DNA from: Streptomyces musisoli | GTDB taxonomy: Bacteria; Actinomycetota; Actinomycetes; Streptomycetales; Streptomycetaceae | DNA: 64,000 nt | Direction of reading: 5' to 3' | NCBI RefSeq assembly: GCF_016741855.1 | Contig: NZ_JAERRH010000003.1 | Span: forward strand, 186,001-250,000 | Program-made: the position numbers and the translations under genes | Notes under the pieces: generated by a model | What the model was told of the DNA's origin: nothing | What the model saw: the letters and a program-made list of their open reading frames with translations, nothing else | Database searches by the model: none | Shown: piece after piece, positions 53,058-60,101 of the stretch | Layout of the letters: every line of letters begins with the position of its first letter | Numbering within the stretch: position 1 is the stretch's first letter

Positions 53058-53574
53058 AACGGCCGGGGCCGGCCGGTGCGGCGGCCGGGCGCTGGAAGAG
53101 GGCCCCGGAGTTGCGGTGCGGCAGGTCCACGATCCGCAGGAGGTCGAAGCCCTGGTCCAGGTAGTAGCGGTGCAGCAAGTGGTTCGTCTTCCACGCCTCC
53201 AGGCGCAGCCAGCGCTTGCCCCGCCGGGCCGCCAGGTCGCCCGCCCAGTCCAGCAGGCGGGCGCCGAGGGCCTGGCCGGCGACCGCCCGGCTCACCGCGA
53301 GGTCGTGGACGTAGAGGGCGGACGCGGGGTCGTCGCCGGCCCACCACTCGGGGTCGGCCCGCTCGTGGACGGTGATCGTGGCGACGGGCCGGCCGGCCTG
53401 GAAGGCGAGGTGGCAGTCGCCCGCCTCGACGGCCTCCGCCATGCGCCACCGGCGCGGCGGGTACTGCCACTGGTCCAGGCCCCGGCCGGCCAGCCAGCGG
53501 CTCGCCTCCAGCCACAGGGCCTCGACCTGCTCCAGTTCGTCGGGGCGGGCGGCCCGTATGCCGGGGGCGGTCAC
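53029..53574 (-). CDS. GNAT family N-acetyltransferase
   Basis: A 181-residue GNAT protein: N-terminal IRAARPDELEQVEALWLEASRW, the substrate strand CHLAFQAGRPVATITVHER, the acetyl-CoA motif ALYVHDLAVSRAVAGQALGARLLDWA and the end YLDQGFDLLRIVDLP. The substrate is unknown. GTG 53574 overlaps the M20 stop by 4 nt, so the two are one operon. The last residues (SPESEEGRR) come from the duplicated DNA segment and probably replaced an earlier C terminus. Confidence 0.86.
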   Translation of the reverse strand: MTAPGIRAARPDELEQVEALWLEASRWLAGRGLDQWQYPPRRWRMAEAVEAGDCHLAFQAGRPVATITVHERADPEWWAGDDPASALYVHDLAVSRAVAGQALGARLLDWAGDLAARRGKRWLRLEAWKTNHLLHRYYLDQGFDLLRIVDLPHRNSGALFQRPAAAPAGPGRSPESEEGRR

Positions 53575-54848
53575 CGGGCCGGCTCCGGTTCGCGGCCGGT
53601 GAGGAAGGCCAGGGCCACGGCGGCCTCGCAGGCGATGCCCGTGGCGAGCACGTCCTCGTCGATGGTCATGCGGGACGAGTGCAGCGAGGGGGCCTCGTGC
53701 GGTTCGCGGTCCGGCGGGCACACGCCGAGGAAGGCCAGGACGCCGGGCACGGCCCGCAGGACGTAGGAGAAGTCCTCGGCGGTCATCGGACAGGCGGGCA
53801 GGACGTCCACCGCGTCGGCACCGAGCGTACCGGCGGCGGTGCGCAGGACGAGGTCGGTGAAGCCGGCGTCGTTGACGGTGACCGGGTAGCCGGGCAGAAC
53901 GGTCACCTCCGCGGTCACCGCGTGCGCGGCCGCCACTCCCCGGGCGACCCGGCCGATCGCGGCGTGCAGCTGCTTCCGGGTCGGCTCGGTCAGGGTCCGC
54001 AGGGTGCCGCCCAGTTCCACGGTGTCCGGGATGACGCCGTGGGCGGTGCCCGCGTTCAGCAGGGTCACGCTGAGCACGGCACTGTCGTCGGCGGCCAGGC
54101 CGCGGGTGACCGCCGTCTGGAGTGCGAGCACGATCTCGCAGGCGGCCGGCACCGGGTCGCGGGTGGTGTGCGGCGCCGAGGCGTGCCCGCCGCGCCCCCG
54201 GACGAGGATCAGGAACCGGTCGGAGGCCGCCATCTGCGGCCCCGGGCGCAACCACACCGTGCCGGCGGGCAGGTTGGGCTGCACGTGGAGGGCGAAGGCG
54301 GCGTCGGCGGTGCGGCCGGACGCCTCGAGCACGCCCTCCTCGATCATGTGGCGGGCTCCGTGCTCGCCCTCCTCGCCCGGCTGGAACATGAACACCACGC
54401 GTCCGGCGAGCGTGTCGCGCCGCCCGGCGAGCAGCCGCGCGGCGCCCACCAGCATCGCCATGTGGGCGTCGTGCCCGCAGGCGTGCATCAGCCCGGGGGT
54501 GCGCGAGGCGAACGGCAGCCCGGTGTCCTCGGTGACCGGCAGCGCGTCCATGTCGGAGCGCAGCAGGATCGTCGGGCCGTCGGCCGCCCCGGTGAGGGTC
54601 GCGGTCACCGAGGACAGGGCGCGGCCGGTGCGGATCTCCAGGCCTAGGCCGTCGAGCGCGTCCAGCACCAGGCGCTGGGTGCCCGGCAGGTCGAGGCCGA
54701 GTTCCGGGCCGCGGTGCAGGTCCCGGCGCAGGGCGACCGCTTCGGGGGCCAGCCGGCGCGCCTCCCTGAGCAGGGCGGGGGCGACGGCCGCCGGCCCGGA
54801 CGGGGCGGCGTCCGGCGTGCCGTGGGCGGCCCGAGGCGGAGGTGTCAT
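53571..54848 (-). CDS. M20 family metallo-amidohydrolase
   Basis: A 425-residue M20D-type hydrolase. Metal and catalytic motifs are ILLRSDMDALPV, HACGHDAHMAML, FQPGEEGEHGARHMIEEG and MTAEDFSYVLRAVPG, with the dimerisation domain inserted (RGRGGHASAPH). The family removes N-acyl groups from amino acids or related compounds. ATG 54848 has AAGGAG. Coupled to a GNAT and adjacent to an EctD-like enzyme, it could act in turnover of an acylated amino-acid derivative, for example acetylated diaminobutyrate as in ectoine breakdown. That is only inference. Confidence 0.88.
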   Translation of the reverse strand: MTPPPRAAHGTPDAAPSGPAAVAPALLREARRLAPEAVALRRDLHRGPELGLDLPGTQRLVLDALDGLGLEIRTGRALSSVTATLTGAADGPTILLRSDMDALPVTEDTGLPFASRTPGLMHACGHDAHMAMLVGAARLLAGRRDTLAGRVVFMFQPGEEGEHGARHMIEEGVLEASGRTADAAFALHVQPNLPAGTVWLRPGPQMAASDRFLILVRGRGGHASAPHTTRDPVPAACEIVLALQTAVTRGLAADDSAVLSVTLLNAGTAHGVIPDTVELGGTLRTLTEPTRKQLHAAIGRVARGVAAAHAVTAEVTVLPGYPVTVNDAGFTDLVLRTAAGTLGADAVDVLPACPMTAEDFSYVLRAVPGVLAFLGVCPPDREPHEAPSLHSSRMTIDEDVLATGIACEAAVALAFLTGREPEPAR

Positions 54849-55098
54849 GCGGCCGTTCTCCTTCCCGGGCCCGGCCCATGGCGGCGCGGCCCACAGCGGC
54901 GGCACACGAGGAGGCGGTACTCCCCCACCGTAGGGACGGCGGTGCCGGCCGGACAGACCCCGACGGCCCGGCGCACCGGATCCGGACAGGGCGGCGTGCT
55001 GACAGGATGGCGGATTCCGCCCGCTGACCAGGGGCCGACGCGCTGACATGCTCGGATGAGGACAGCCCGCAGGCCCGAGTGAGGGTGAGGACCGCTCC

Positions 55099-56025
55099 AT
55101 GGCGATGTCTGCGTCCGGGGCGGCTCCCCGGCGCCCCTGGGAATGGGACGAGACGGAATGGCGGCGGCACGTCGGCCGGGTCCGGGCCGGGCGTGGCCTC
55201 AAACCCGCGTCGTGGCCGGGCGGGACGCGCTGCGCGGTGGCCCTCTCCTTCGACCCAGACCACGAGACCATTCCGCTCCGGGACGGCCAGGTCATGCCGG
55301 GCAAGCTGTCGCAGGGTGAGTACGGAGCCCGCGTCGGCGTGCCCCGCATACTGCGGCTGCTGGAACGGCACGCCGTGCCCGCCACGTTCTTCATGCCGGC
55401 GGTGTCCGCGCTGCTGCGCCCGAAGGAGGCGCGGAACTACGCCGAGGCGGGCCACGAGGTCGCCCTGCACGGCTGGATCCACGAACGCAACATGGAGCTG
55501 GAGTACAAGGACGAGCGGGACCTCGCGTTCCGGAGCGCGGACACCCTGGAGCGCGTCACGGGCCGGCGCCCCGTGGGGATCCGCACCCCCTCCTGGGACT
55601 TCAGCGAACACACCCTGGACATCACCCGGGAACTGGGGCTCGAGTACGACTCCTCCCTGATGGCCGACGACGAGCCCTACGAGCTGCTCGCCCACGGGGA
55701 GCCGACCGGCGTGGTGGAGATCCCCCCGGAGTGGATCCGCGACGACGCCGCCTACCTGAACATGGACCGCTACTCCGCCGTGCGCCCCTACACCCCGCCC
55801 CGGGAGCTGATCCCGCTGTGGCGGGACGAGTTCGACGCGGCGCGCGCGGAGGGCGGTCTCTTCCAGCTGACGATGCACCCGCACGTCATCGGGCACCGCT
55901 CGCGGATCGTGGTCCTGGCGGAGCTGCTGGACCACATCGGCGCCCGCGGTGACGTCTGGTACGCGACCCATGCCCAGGTCGCGCGGTACGTCTGGCAGGA
56001 GGCGACCGGAACCGGTCCGCGCTGA
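55099..56025 (+). CDS. Polysaccharide deacetylase (NodB/CE4) family protein
   Basis: A 308-residue cytosolic CE4-type protein. The metal triad region is LSFDPDHET and HGWIHERN; GIRTPSWDFSEHTLDI and LTMHPHVIGHRSR are the later motifs. It lacks a signal peptide, so the substrate is probably a small intracellular molecule, as in the PuuE allantoinase and cyclic-imidase branch. ATG 55099 has GAGGGTGAGG. Its TGA overlaps the next ATG (TGATG), joining it to the following accessory genes. Confidence 0.86.
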   Translation: MAMSASGAAPRRPWEWDETEWRRHVGRVRAGRGLKPASWPGGTRCAVALSFDPDHETIPLRDGQVMPGKLSQGEYGARVGVPRILRLLERHAVPATFFMPAVSALLRPKEARNYAEAGHEVALHGWIHERNMELEYKDERDLAFRSADTLERVTGRRPVGIRTPSWDFSEHTLDITRELGLEYDSSLMADDEPYELLAHGEPTGVVEIPPEWIRDDAAYLNMDRYSAVRPYTPPRELIPLWRDEFDAARAEGGLFQLTMHPHVIGHRSRIVVLAELLDHIGARGDVWYATHAQVARYVWQEATGTGPR

Positions 56026-56408
56026 TGGCGTGGGTGACGGGAGCGGGGGACGGCCCGGCGCCGACACCGGTGGTGCACATCGACGCGGAGGAGGCGGTCA
56101 CGGTGTGTCTTTTTCCGCGCGACAGCACCGGAATCGGCGTCGGCGCGGGGGCCTTGGTCGCGGCGGCGCTGCGGCTGCTTTGGGCCGGCGCCCGGCGCAC
56201 CGGCCCCGCCTGTCTGTGCCCCGACGGCGCCGACCGGTACATCGACGAATCCGGGCCGCGGGCCGAAGCGGCAGGGGCACACGCCGAAGAATCCGGGCGG
56301 CACGCCGACGGGTCCGGGCCGCGGGCCGAAGCGGCGGGGGCGCACGCCGACGGGTCCGGGCCGAACGCCGGAGGGGCGGGGCGGCACGCCGAGGGGGCGC
56401 GGTGGTGA
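56025..56408 (+). CDS. Small protein resembling the C-terminal end of a fold-type II PLP enzyme
   Basis: A 127-residue protein. Residues about 18-75 (HIDAEEAVTVCLF, GIGVGAGALVAAALRLLW, CLCPDGADRYIDE) match the last part of cysteine synthase-like enzymes such as the diaminopropionate synthase SbnA. The PLP lysine, asparagine loop and N-terminal domain are absent. The remaining 50 residues are imperfect repeats of GPRAEAAGAHAEESGRHADG. It is translationally coupled to both neighbours (TGATG and GTGA). It is either a degraded biosynthetic gene or a short protein with a new role. Confidence 0.6.
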   Translation: MAWVTGAGDGPAPTPVVHIDAEEAVTVCLFPRDSTGIGVGAGALVAAALRLLWAGARRTGPACLCPDGADRYIDESGPRAEAAGAHAEESGRHADGSGPRAEAAGAHADGSGPNAGGAGRHAEGARW

Positions 56409-57352
56409 CCGCGGACGGCGGTGAGCGGGACTGGTACGCGAAGGCGGGGGTCCGCCGCGATCCCCGTCGGCTGCTGCGGGACGAACTGCGCACCGGGCAG
56501 CTGTACTTCCCGCCGGCCCTCATCCCGTACGCCGGCCATCCGCTGGTGCGCGCCCTGCCCGCCGACGCGCAGGAGGCGCTGGCCGCCCGGCACCTGTTCC
56601 AGTACCTCGGCTTCACCACCCACTTCGAGACCGAGGTGGTCAACCGGGCCACCCAGCGCATCGCCACGGGCCGCAGCGGCGTCGACACCGGCGCCGAGAC
56701 CCGGCTCGACGCCTTCCGGATCTACTGCGACGAGGGCTACCACGCGCTGTACAGCTTCGACGTCATCCGGCAGATCTCCGACGCCTGCGGTGTCGAACCG
56801 GTGCCGTACGACTTCGCCCCGTTCCGGGACCGGCTCGACGCCGTCGGTCTGGAGGCGCTGCCCGGACAACCCGCGCTGGCGCAATTGCTCCAGGTCGTGG
56901 TGTTCGAGACGCTTGTCACCGCCATCCTCAACGACGTGCCGAAGGACGGCCGGGTACTGACCGTGGTCCGGCAGATCGTGCGGGACCACGCCCGGGACGA
57001 GGGCTGGCACCACGCCTTCTTCTCCTGTTTCTTCCAGGACCTGTGGGCCCGGCAGTCGCCCCGGGAACGGGAGCGCGTCGCCCGGTGTCTGCCGGGACTG
57101 ATCCGCTCCAGCCTGCTGCCCGATCTGCGCCCGGTGCGGGCCGCGCTGGCCGCCGCGGGGCTCGGCGCGGCGCGGGTGGAGGAGGTCGTACGGGACTCCT
57201 ACCCGCGCGCCGCGACGGAGCGGGGCATGCGCGAGGCCGCACGGCACGCGCTGCGGCTGTTCGAGGAGACGGGGGTGCTCGCGGTCGACGGCGCCCGGGA
57301 CGCGTTCCACGCGGCCGGCCTGCTGACCGGGGACGAAGGAGCCGGCGCATGA
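56405..57352 (+). CDS. AurF-like diiron oxygenase
   Basis: A 315-residue protein with the ligand set of AurF/CmlI-type diiron N-oxygenases: Glu in THFETEVVNRA (about residue 76), E-x-x-H in YCDEGYHALY (about 110-113), Glu in FETLVTAIL and H-x3-E-x2-H in DHARDEGWHHA (about 196-203). These enzymes oxidise aryl or alkyl amines and are largely found in natural-product pathways. The GTG start overlaps the previous stop (GTGA). Its own stop overlaps a repeat-peptide ORF (ATGA). The amine substrate is unknown. Confidence 0.85.
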   Translation: MTADGGERDWYAKAGVRRDPRRLLRDELRTGQLYFPPALIPYAGHPLVRALPADAQEALAARHLFQYLGFTTHFETEVVNRATQRIATGRSGVDTGAETRLDAFRIYCDEGYHALYSFDVIRQISDACGVEPVPYDFAPFRDRLDAVGLEALPGQPALAQLLQVVVFETLVTAILNDVPKDGRVLTVVRQIVRDHARDEGWHHAFFSCFFQDLWARQSPRERERVARCLPGLIRSSLLPDLRPVRAALAAAGLGAARVEEVVRDSYPRAATERGMREAARHALRLFEETGVLAVDGARDAFHAAGLLTGDEGAGA

Positions 57353-57612
57353 CGGGGCGACCGCGCTTCCCGGTACCACCGGCCGGACCGCCGTACCCCG
57401 CGGAACCGTCCGGCCGCCACACCGTCACCGGACCCTGCCCGCGACCGTGCCTCCCCCTGCCACCGGCCGGACCGCCGTACCCCGCGGAACCGTCCGGCCG
57501 CCACACCGTCACCGGCCCCTGCCCCTGCCCCTGCCCCTGCCTCCCCCTGCCACCGGCCGGACCGCCGTACCCCGCGGAACCATCCGGCCGCCACACCGTC
57601 ACCGGACCCTGA
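57349..57612 (+). CDS. Repeat-peptide ORF coupled to the diiron oxygenase gene
   Basis: An 87-codon frame whose ATG overlaps the oxygenase stop by 4 nt (ATGA). It encodes three copies of a 28-30-residue unit, PPAGPPYPAEPSGRHTVTG, separated by Cys-Pro spacers such as PCPRPC and PCPCPCPC. DNA periods are 84 and 90 nt, both multiples of three, and the visible changes between copies are silent in this frame. The design recalls multi-core peptide precursors. However, similar repeats occur elsewhere in non-coding gaps of this window, and the opposite strand is also open, so expression is unproven. Confidence 0.4.
   Translation: MTGRPRFPVPPAGPPYPAEPSGRHTVTGPCPRPCLPLPPAGPPYPAEPSGRHTVTGPCPCPCPCLPLPPAGPPYPAEPSGRHTVTGP
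57376..57612. repeat. Three copies of an 84/90-nt tandem repeat
   Basis: Copies start at 57376, 57460 and 57550 with CCACCGGCCGGACCGCCGTA. Copies 2 and 3 differ from copy 1 mainly in the number of CCCTGC units in the spacer. Confidence 0.93.
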
Positions 57613-57643
57613 CCTCCCTATGAGCCGAAGAGGTGGCCTTCCC

Positions 57644-58627
57644 ATGTGTGACACCGCCGGTGAACTCTCCGCCCTCCTCGGCGTCCCCGGCCCGGTCCCC
57701 GAGCAGGGCCTGTTCACGCTGGCCGAGTTGCCCCCCGAGCGGCTGCGGCGGCTCGTCGCCAGGTCGGTCGAGCTGTTCCGGGACCGGGGGGCGCACGACC
57801 GGCCGCTGCGGGACCGGGTCGTCGGTGTGCTGTTCACCCGCACCTCCACCCGTACCCGGACCGCCTTCCAGAGCGGCGCCGTACGCCTCGGCGGCACGCC
57901 CGTCGCCTACGGCCCCGGCGATCTCCAGCTGAACACGGGCGAGGCGGTGCCGGACACCGGCCGGGTCCTCGGCGCCATGCTCGACCTGCTGGTCGCGCGC
58001 ACCGCGGGACCGCTGGGGGAGCTGCGGGAGCTGTCCCGTGCGGGCCGGCTGCCCGTGATCAACGCGATGGCCGCCGAGGAACACCCCACCCAGGGCGTGT
58101 GCGACCTGGCCGTACTCACCCTCGCCTGTGGCGACCTGAGCGGTGTCCGGCTGCTGTACACAGGCGAGGGCAACAACACGGCCACGGCCCTCGCCCACGG
58201 CCTGGCGACCGTGCCCGGCGCCCGGGTCACCTTCGCCACCCCGCCCGGCTACGGTCTGCCCGGCGACGCGCTGGCCACCGCCCGCAAGAGCGCCGAGGCC
58301 GCCGGGGCCCGGATCGACGAGATCCACGACCTCGCGGACGCACCCGCCGAGGTGGACGTCGTGTACACCACCCGCTGGCAGACCACCGGCACCAGCAAGC
58401 CGGACGCCTCCTGGCGGGAGGTCTTCCGCCCGTTCCACGTGGACGGCGCGCTGCTGGCGCGGTGGCCGCGCGCCCTCTTCCTGCACGACCTGCCGGCCCA
58501 CCGGGGCGACGAGGTCGCCGGCGAGGTGCTGGACGGGCCCCGGTCCCTGGCCTGGACACAGGCCGTGATGAAGCTGCCCAGCGCCATGGCCGTCCTGGAG
58601 TACGGCATCCAGCCACCACCCGGCTGA
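57644..58627 (+). CDS. Divergent ornithine/aspartate-type carbamoyltransferase
   Basis: A 327-residue transcarbamylase. The carbamoyl-phosphate loop is intact as TSTRTRTAF (about residues 66-74), followed by LNTGEAVPDT and the HPTQ motif (EEHPTQGVCDL, about 146). The ornithine-specific HCLP motif is altered to HDLPAH, and the second-substrate loop reads VVYTTRWQTTG rather than that of OTC. It therefore carbamoylates a different amine. ATG 57644 has AAGAGGTGG; an in-frame ATG 24 nt upstream is less likely. It is placed among accessory genes away from arginine genes. Confidence 0.84.
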   Translation: MCDTAGELSALLGVPGPVPEQGLFTLAELPPERLRRLVARSVELFRDRGAHDRPLRDRVVGVLFTRTSTRTRTAFQSGAVRLGGTPVAYGPGDLQLNTGEAVPDTGRVLGAMLDLLVARTAGPLGELRELSRAGRLPVINAMAAEEHPTQGVCDLAVLTLACGDLSGVRLLYTGEGNNTATALAHGLATVPGARVTFATPPGYGLPGDALATARKSAEAAGARIDEIHDLADAPAEVDVVYTTRWQTTGTSKPDASWREVFRPFHVDGALLARWPRALFLHDLPAHRGDEVAGEVLDGPRSLAWTQAVMKLPSAMAVLEYGIQPPPG

Positions 58628-59160
58628 CCACCCCGCCGGCACCGGCTGACCACACCCGACGCCACCGGCCGGTCATCGGCAGACCCCGCCTGCCACCCCC
58701 GACACCACCGGCAGCCACCGCCGACAGGCACCGCCGGCCGCCCCCGACGCCGGCACCGCCGACAGGCACCGCCGACAGGCACCGCCGACCGCCCCCGACG
58801 CCACCAGCAGGCACCGCCGACAGGCACCGCTGGCCGCCCCGACGCCACCGGCGGGCCCGCTGGCCCGCCACCCGCCACCCGCCACCCGTAAACCCTCGTC
58901 CGTAACACCCGCCCCCACCTCCTCCCACGCCCTCGCCCACACCTCCGCCCCCACGTCCGCCCACACCCTCGCCCGCACCCCTTCCCACACCTCCGCCCAC
59001 ACCCCCGCCCCACCTCCGCCGGCACCCTCGCCCGCACCCCATCCCGCACCTCCGCCCGCACCCCCATCCCGCACCTCCGCCCACACCCTCGCCCCACACC
59101 TCCGCCCGCACCCCCCGTCCGCACCCTCGCCCCCTTCCACCCGCACACAAGGAGCGCGCC
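58628..59160. repeat. 533-base C-rich low-complexity intergenic region
   Basis: The first part repeats CACCGCCGACAGGCACCGCC; the second repeats CACCTCCGCCCACACCCTCGCC. The plus strand is strongly pyrimidine-rich. No gene is supported in either direction; long open frames on the minus strand reflect the repeats. AAGGAG at about 59149 is the ribosome-binding site of the next gene. Confidence 0.8.
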
Positions 59161-60078
59161 ATGCCGTCTGTCTCACGGGTCGGCGAGTACACGCACTTGA
59201 CCCCGGCCGACCTGGAGCCGCCCGGGGAACCCGAGGTCTTCTTCGAGCCGGCCGACACCGAGATGGGCGTGTGGGTCGCCGCCGACCTGCTGCCGCCGGG
59301 CGGCGGGGGCACCGTACTGGACCTCGGCTCGGGCAGCGGGGCGGCGGCCGCCGCCATGGTCCGGGCCGGCGCGGCGCGCGCCCACGGCGTCGACTCCGGC
59401 CGCGGGACGCTGCGCTGGGCCGAGCGCCACTACGCCTCGCCCGACGGGCGGGTCACCTTCGCGCTCGGCGACTACTCCCGCCTCGGCGCCCAGGAGTTGC
59501 TGGCCACCGTCCCCGGGGAGCCGCCCCGCCCGCTCATCGTCACCAGCAACCCCGCCTACGTGCCCCTGCCGCCGGAGCCGGCCGGGACCCACCCCTCGAT
59601 CAGCGGCGGCCCGGACGGCCTGAAGTGGGCCGGGGCCATCATCGGACACGCCCGCACCCTGCGCGCGGACCTCGGCCTCACCATCGGCAGCTACTCGACC
59701 CCGCGCCGGGCGGTGGCCCTGCTCGCCGAGGCGGGCTACCGCGTCGCCGCCGTCACGCTGTGCCCGCTGCCGCTCGGCGAGTTCACCCTGCGCCATCCCG
59801 AGCGGGTCCTCGATCTGGAGGAGCGGGGCGAGGCGGTGCTGTGGCGCTCCGGCCCGGACCCGCTCGCGTACTTCGTCGTCGGTCTGGCGTGCCGCCGCGC
59901 TCCCGACACCGGCACCGCGGGGCCCGACAGCGCCGAGGAACTCATGGACCTGCTGCACGCCGCGGCCCGGTCCGCCACCAGCCGGCTGGAGACCCTCGAC
60001 GCGCCGGGCGGGACCCCGCCGCCGTGGCCCGTACGCGTCCTGGACCTGCCGCCCGCGGCCGCCCGCCACCACTGGTAA
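59161..60078 (+). CDS. SAM-dependent methyltransferase (HemK/PrmC-like fold)
   Basis: A 305-residue class I methyltransferase. Motif I is TVLDLGSGSGAAAAAMV (about residues 51-67), the acidic residue follows in HGVDSGRGTL, and the motif IV position reads SNPAYVPLP, similar to NPPY of N-methyltransferases acting on glutamine or DNA amines. The C-terminal half is divergent and carries no target-recognition domain. ATG 59161 has AAGGAG. It lies 23 nt before the class I synthetase-like gene and is probably co-expressed with it. The substrate is unknown. Confidence 0.8.
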   Translation: MPSVSRVGEYTHLTPADLEPPGEPEVFFEPADTEMGVWVAADLLPPGGGGTVLDLGSGSGAAAAAMVRAGAARAHGVDSGRGTLRWAERHYASPDGRVTFALGDYSRLGAQELLATVPGEPPRPLIVTSNPAYVPLPPEPAGTHPSISGGPDGLKWAGAIIGHARTLRADLGLTIGSYSTPRRAVALLAEAGYRVAAVTLCPLPLGEFTLRHPERVLDLEERGEAVLWRSGPDPLAYFVVGLACRRAPDTGTAGPDSAEELMDLLHAAARSATSRLETLDAPGGTPPPWPVRVLDLPPAAARHHW

Positions 60079-60101
60079 CCCGCCCGCCCAGGGAGCCACC
60101 C

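Noticed and set aside
53029..56067. A 1012-codon minus frame spanning GNAT, M20 and deacetylase regions
   Set aside because: Only its last 181 codons are the real GNAT gene; the rest is antisense or out of frame to better-supported genes.
58628..59160. Long minus-strand open frames in the C-rich block
   Set aside because: They arise from stop-free simple repeats with extreme Gly/Arg/Val content and no start context.
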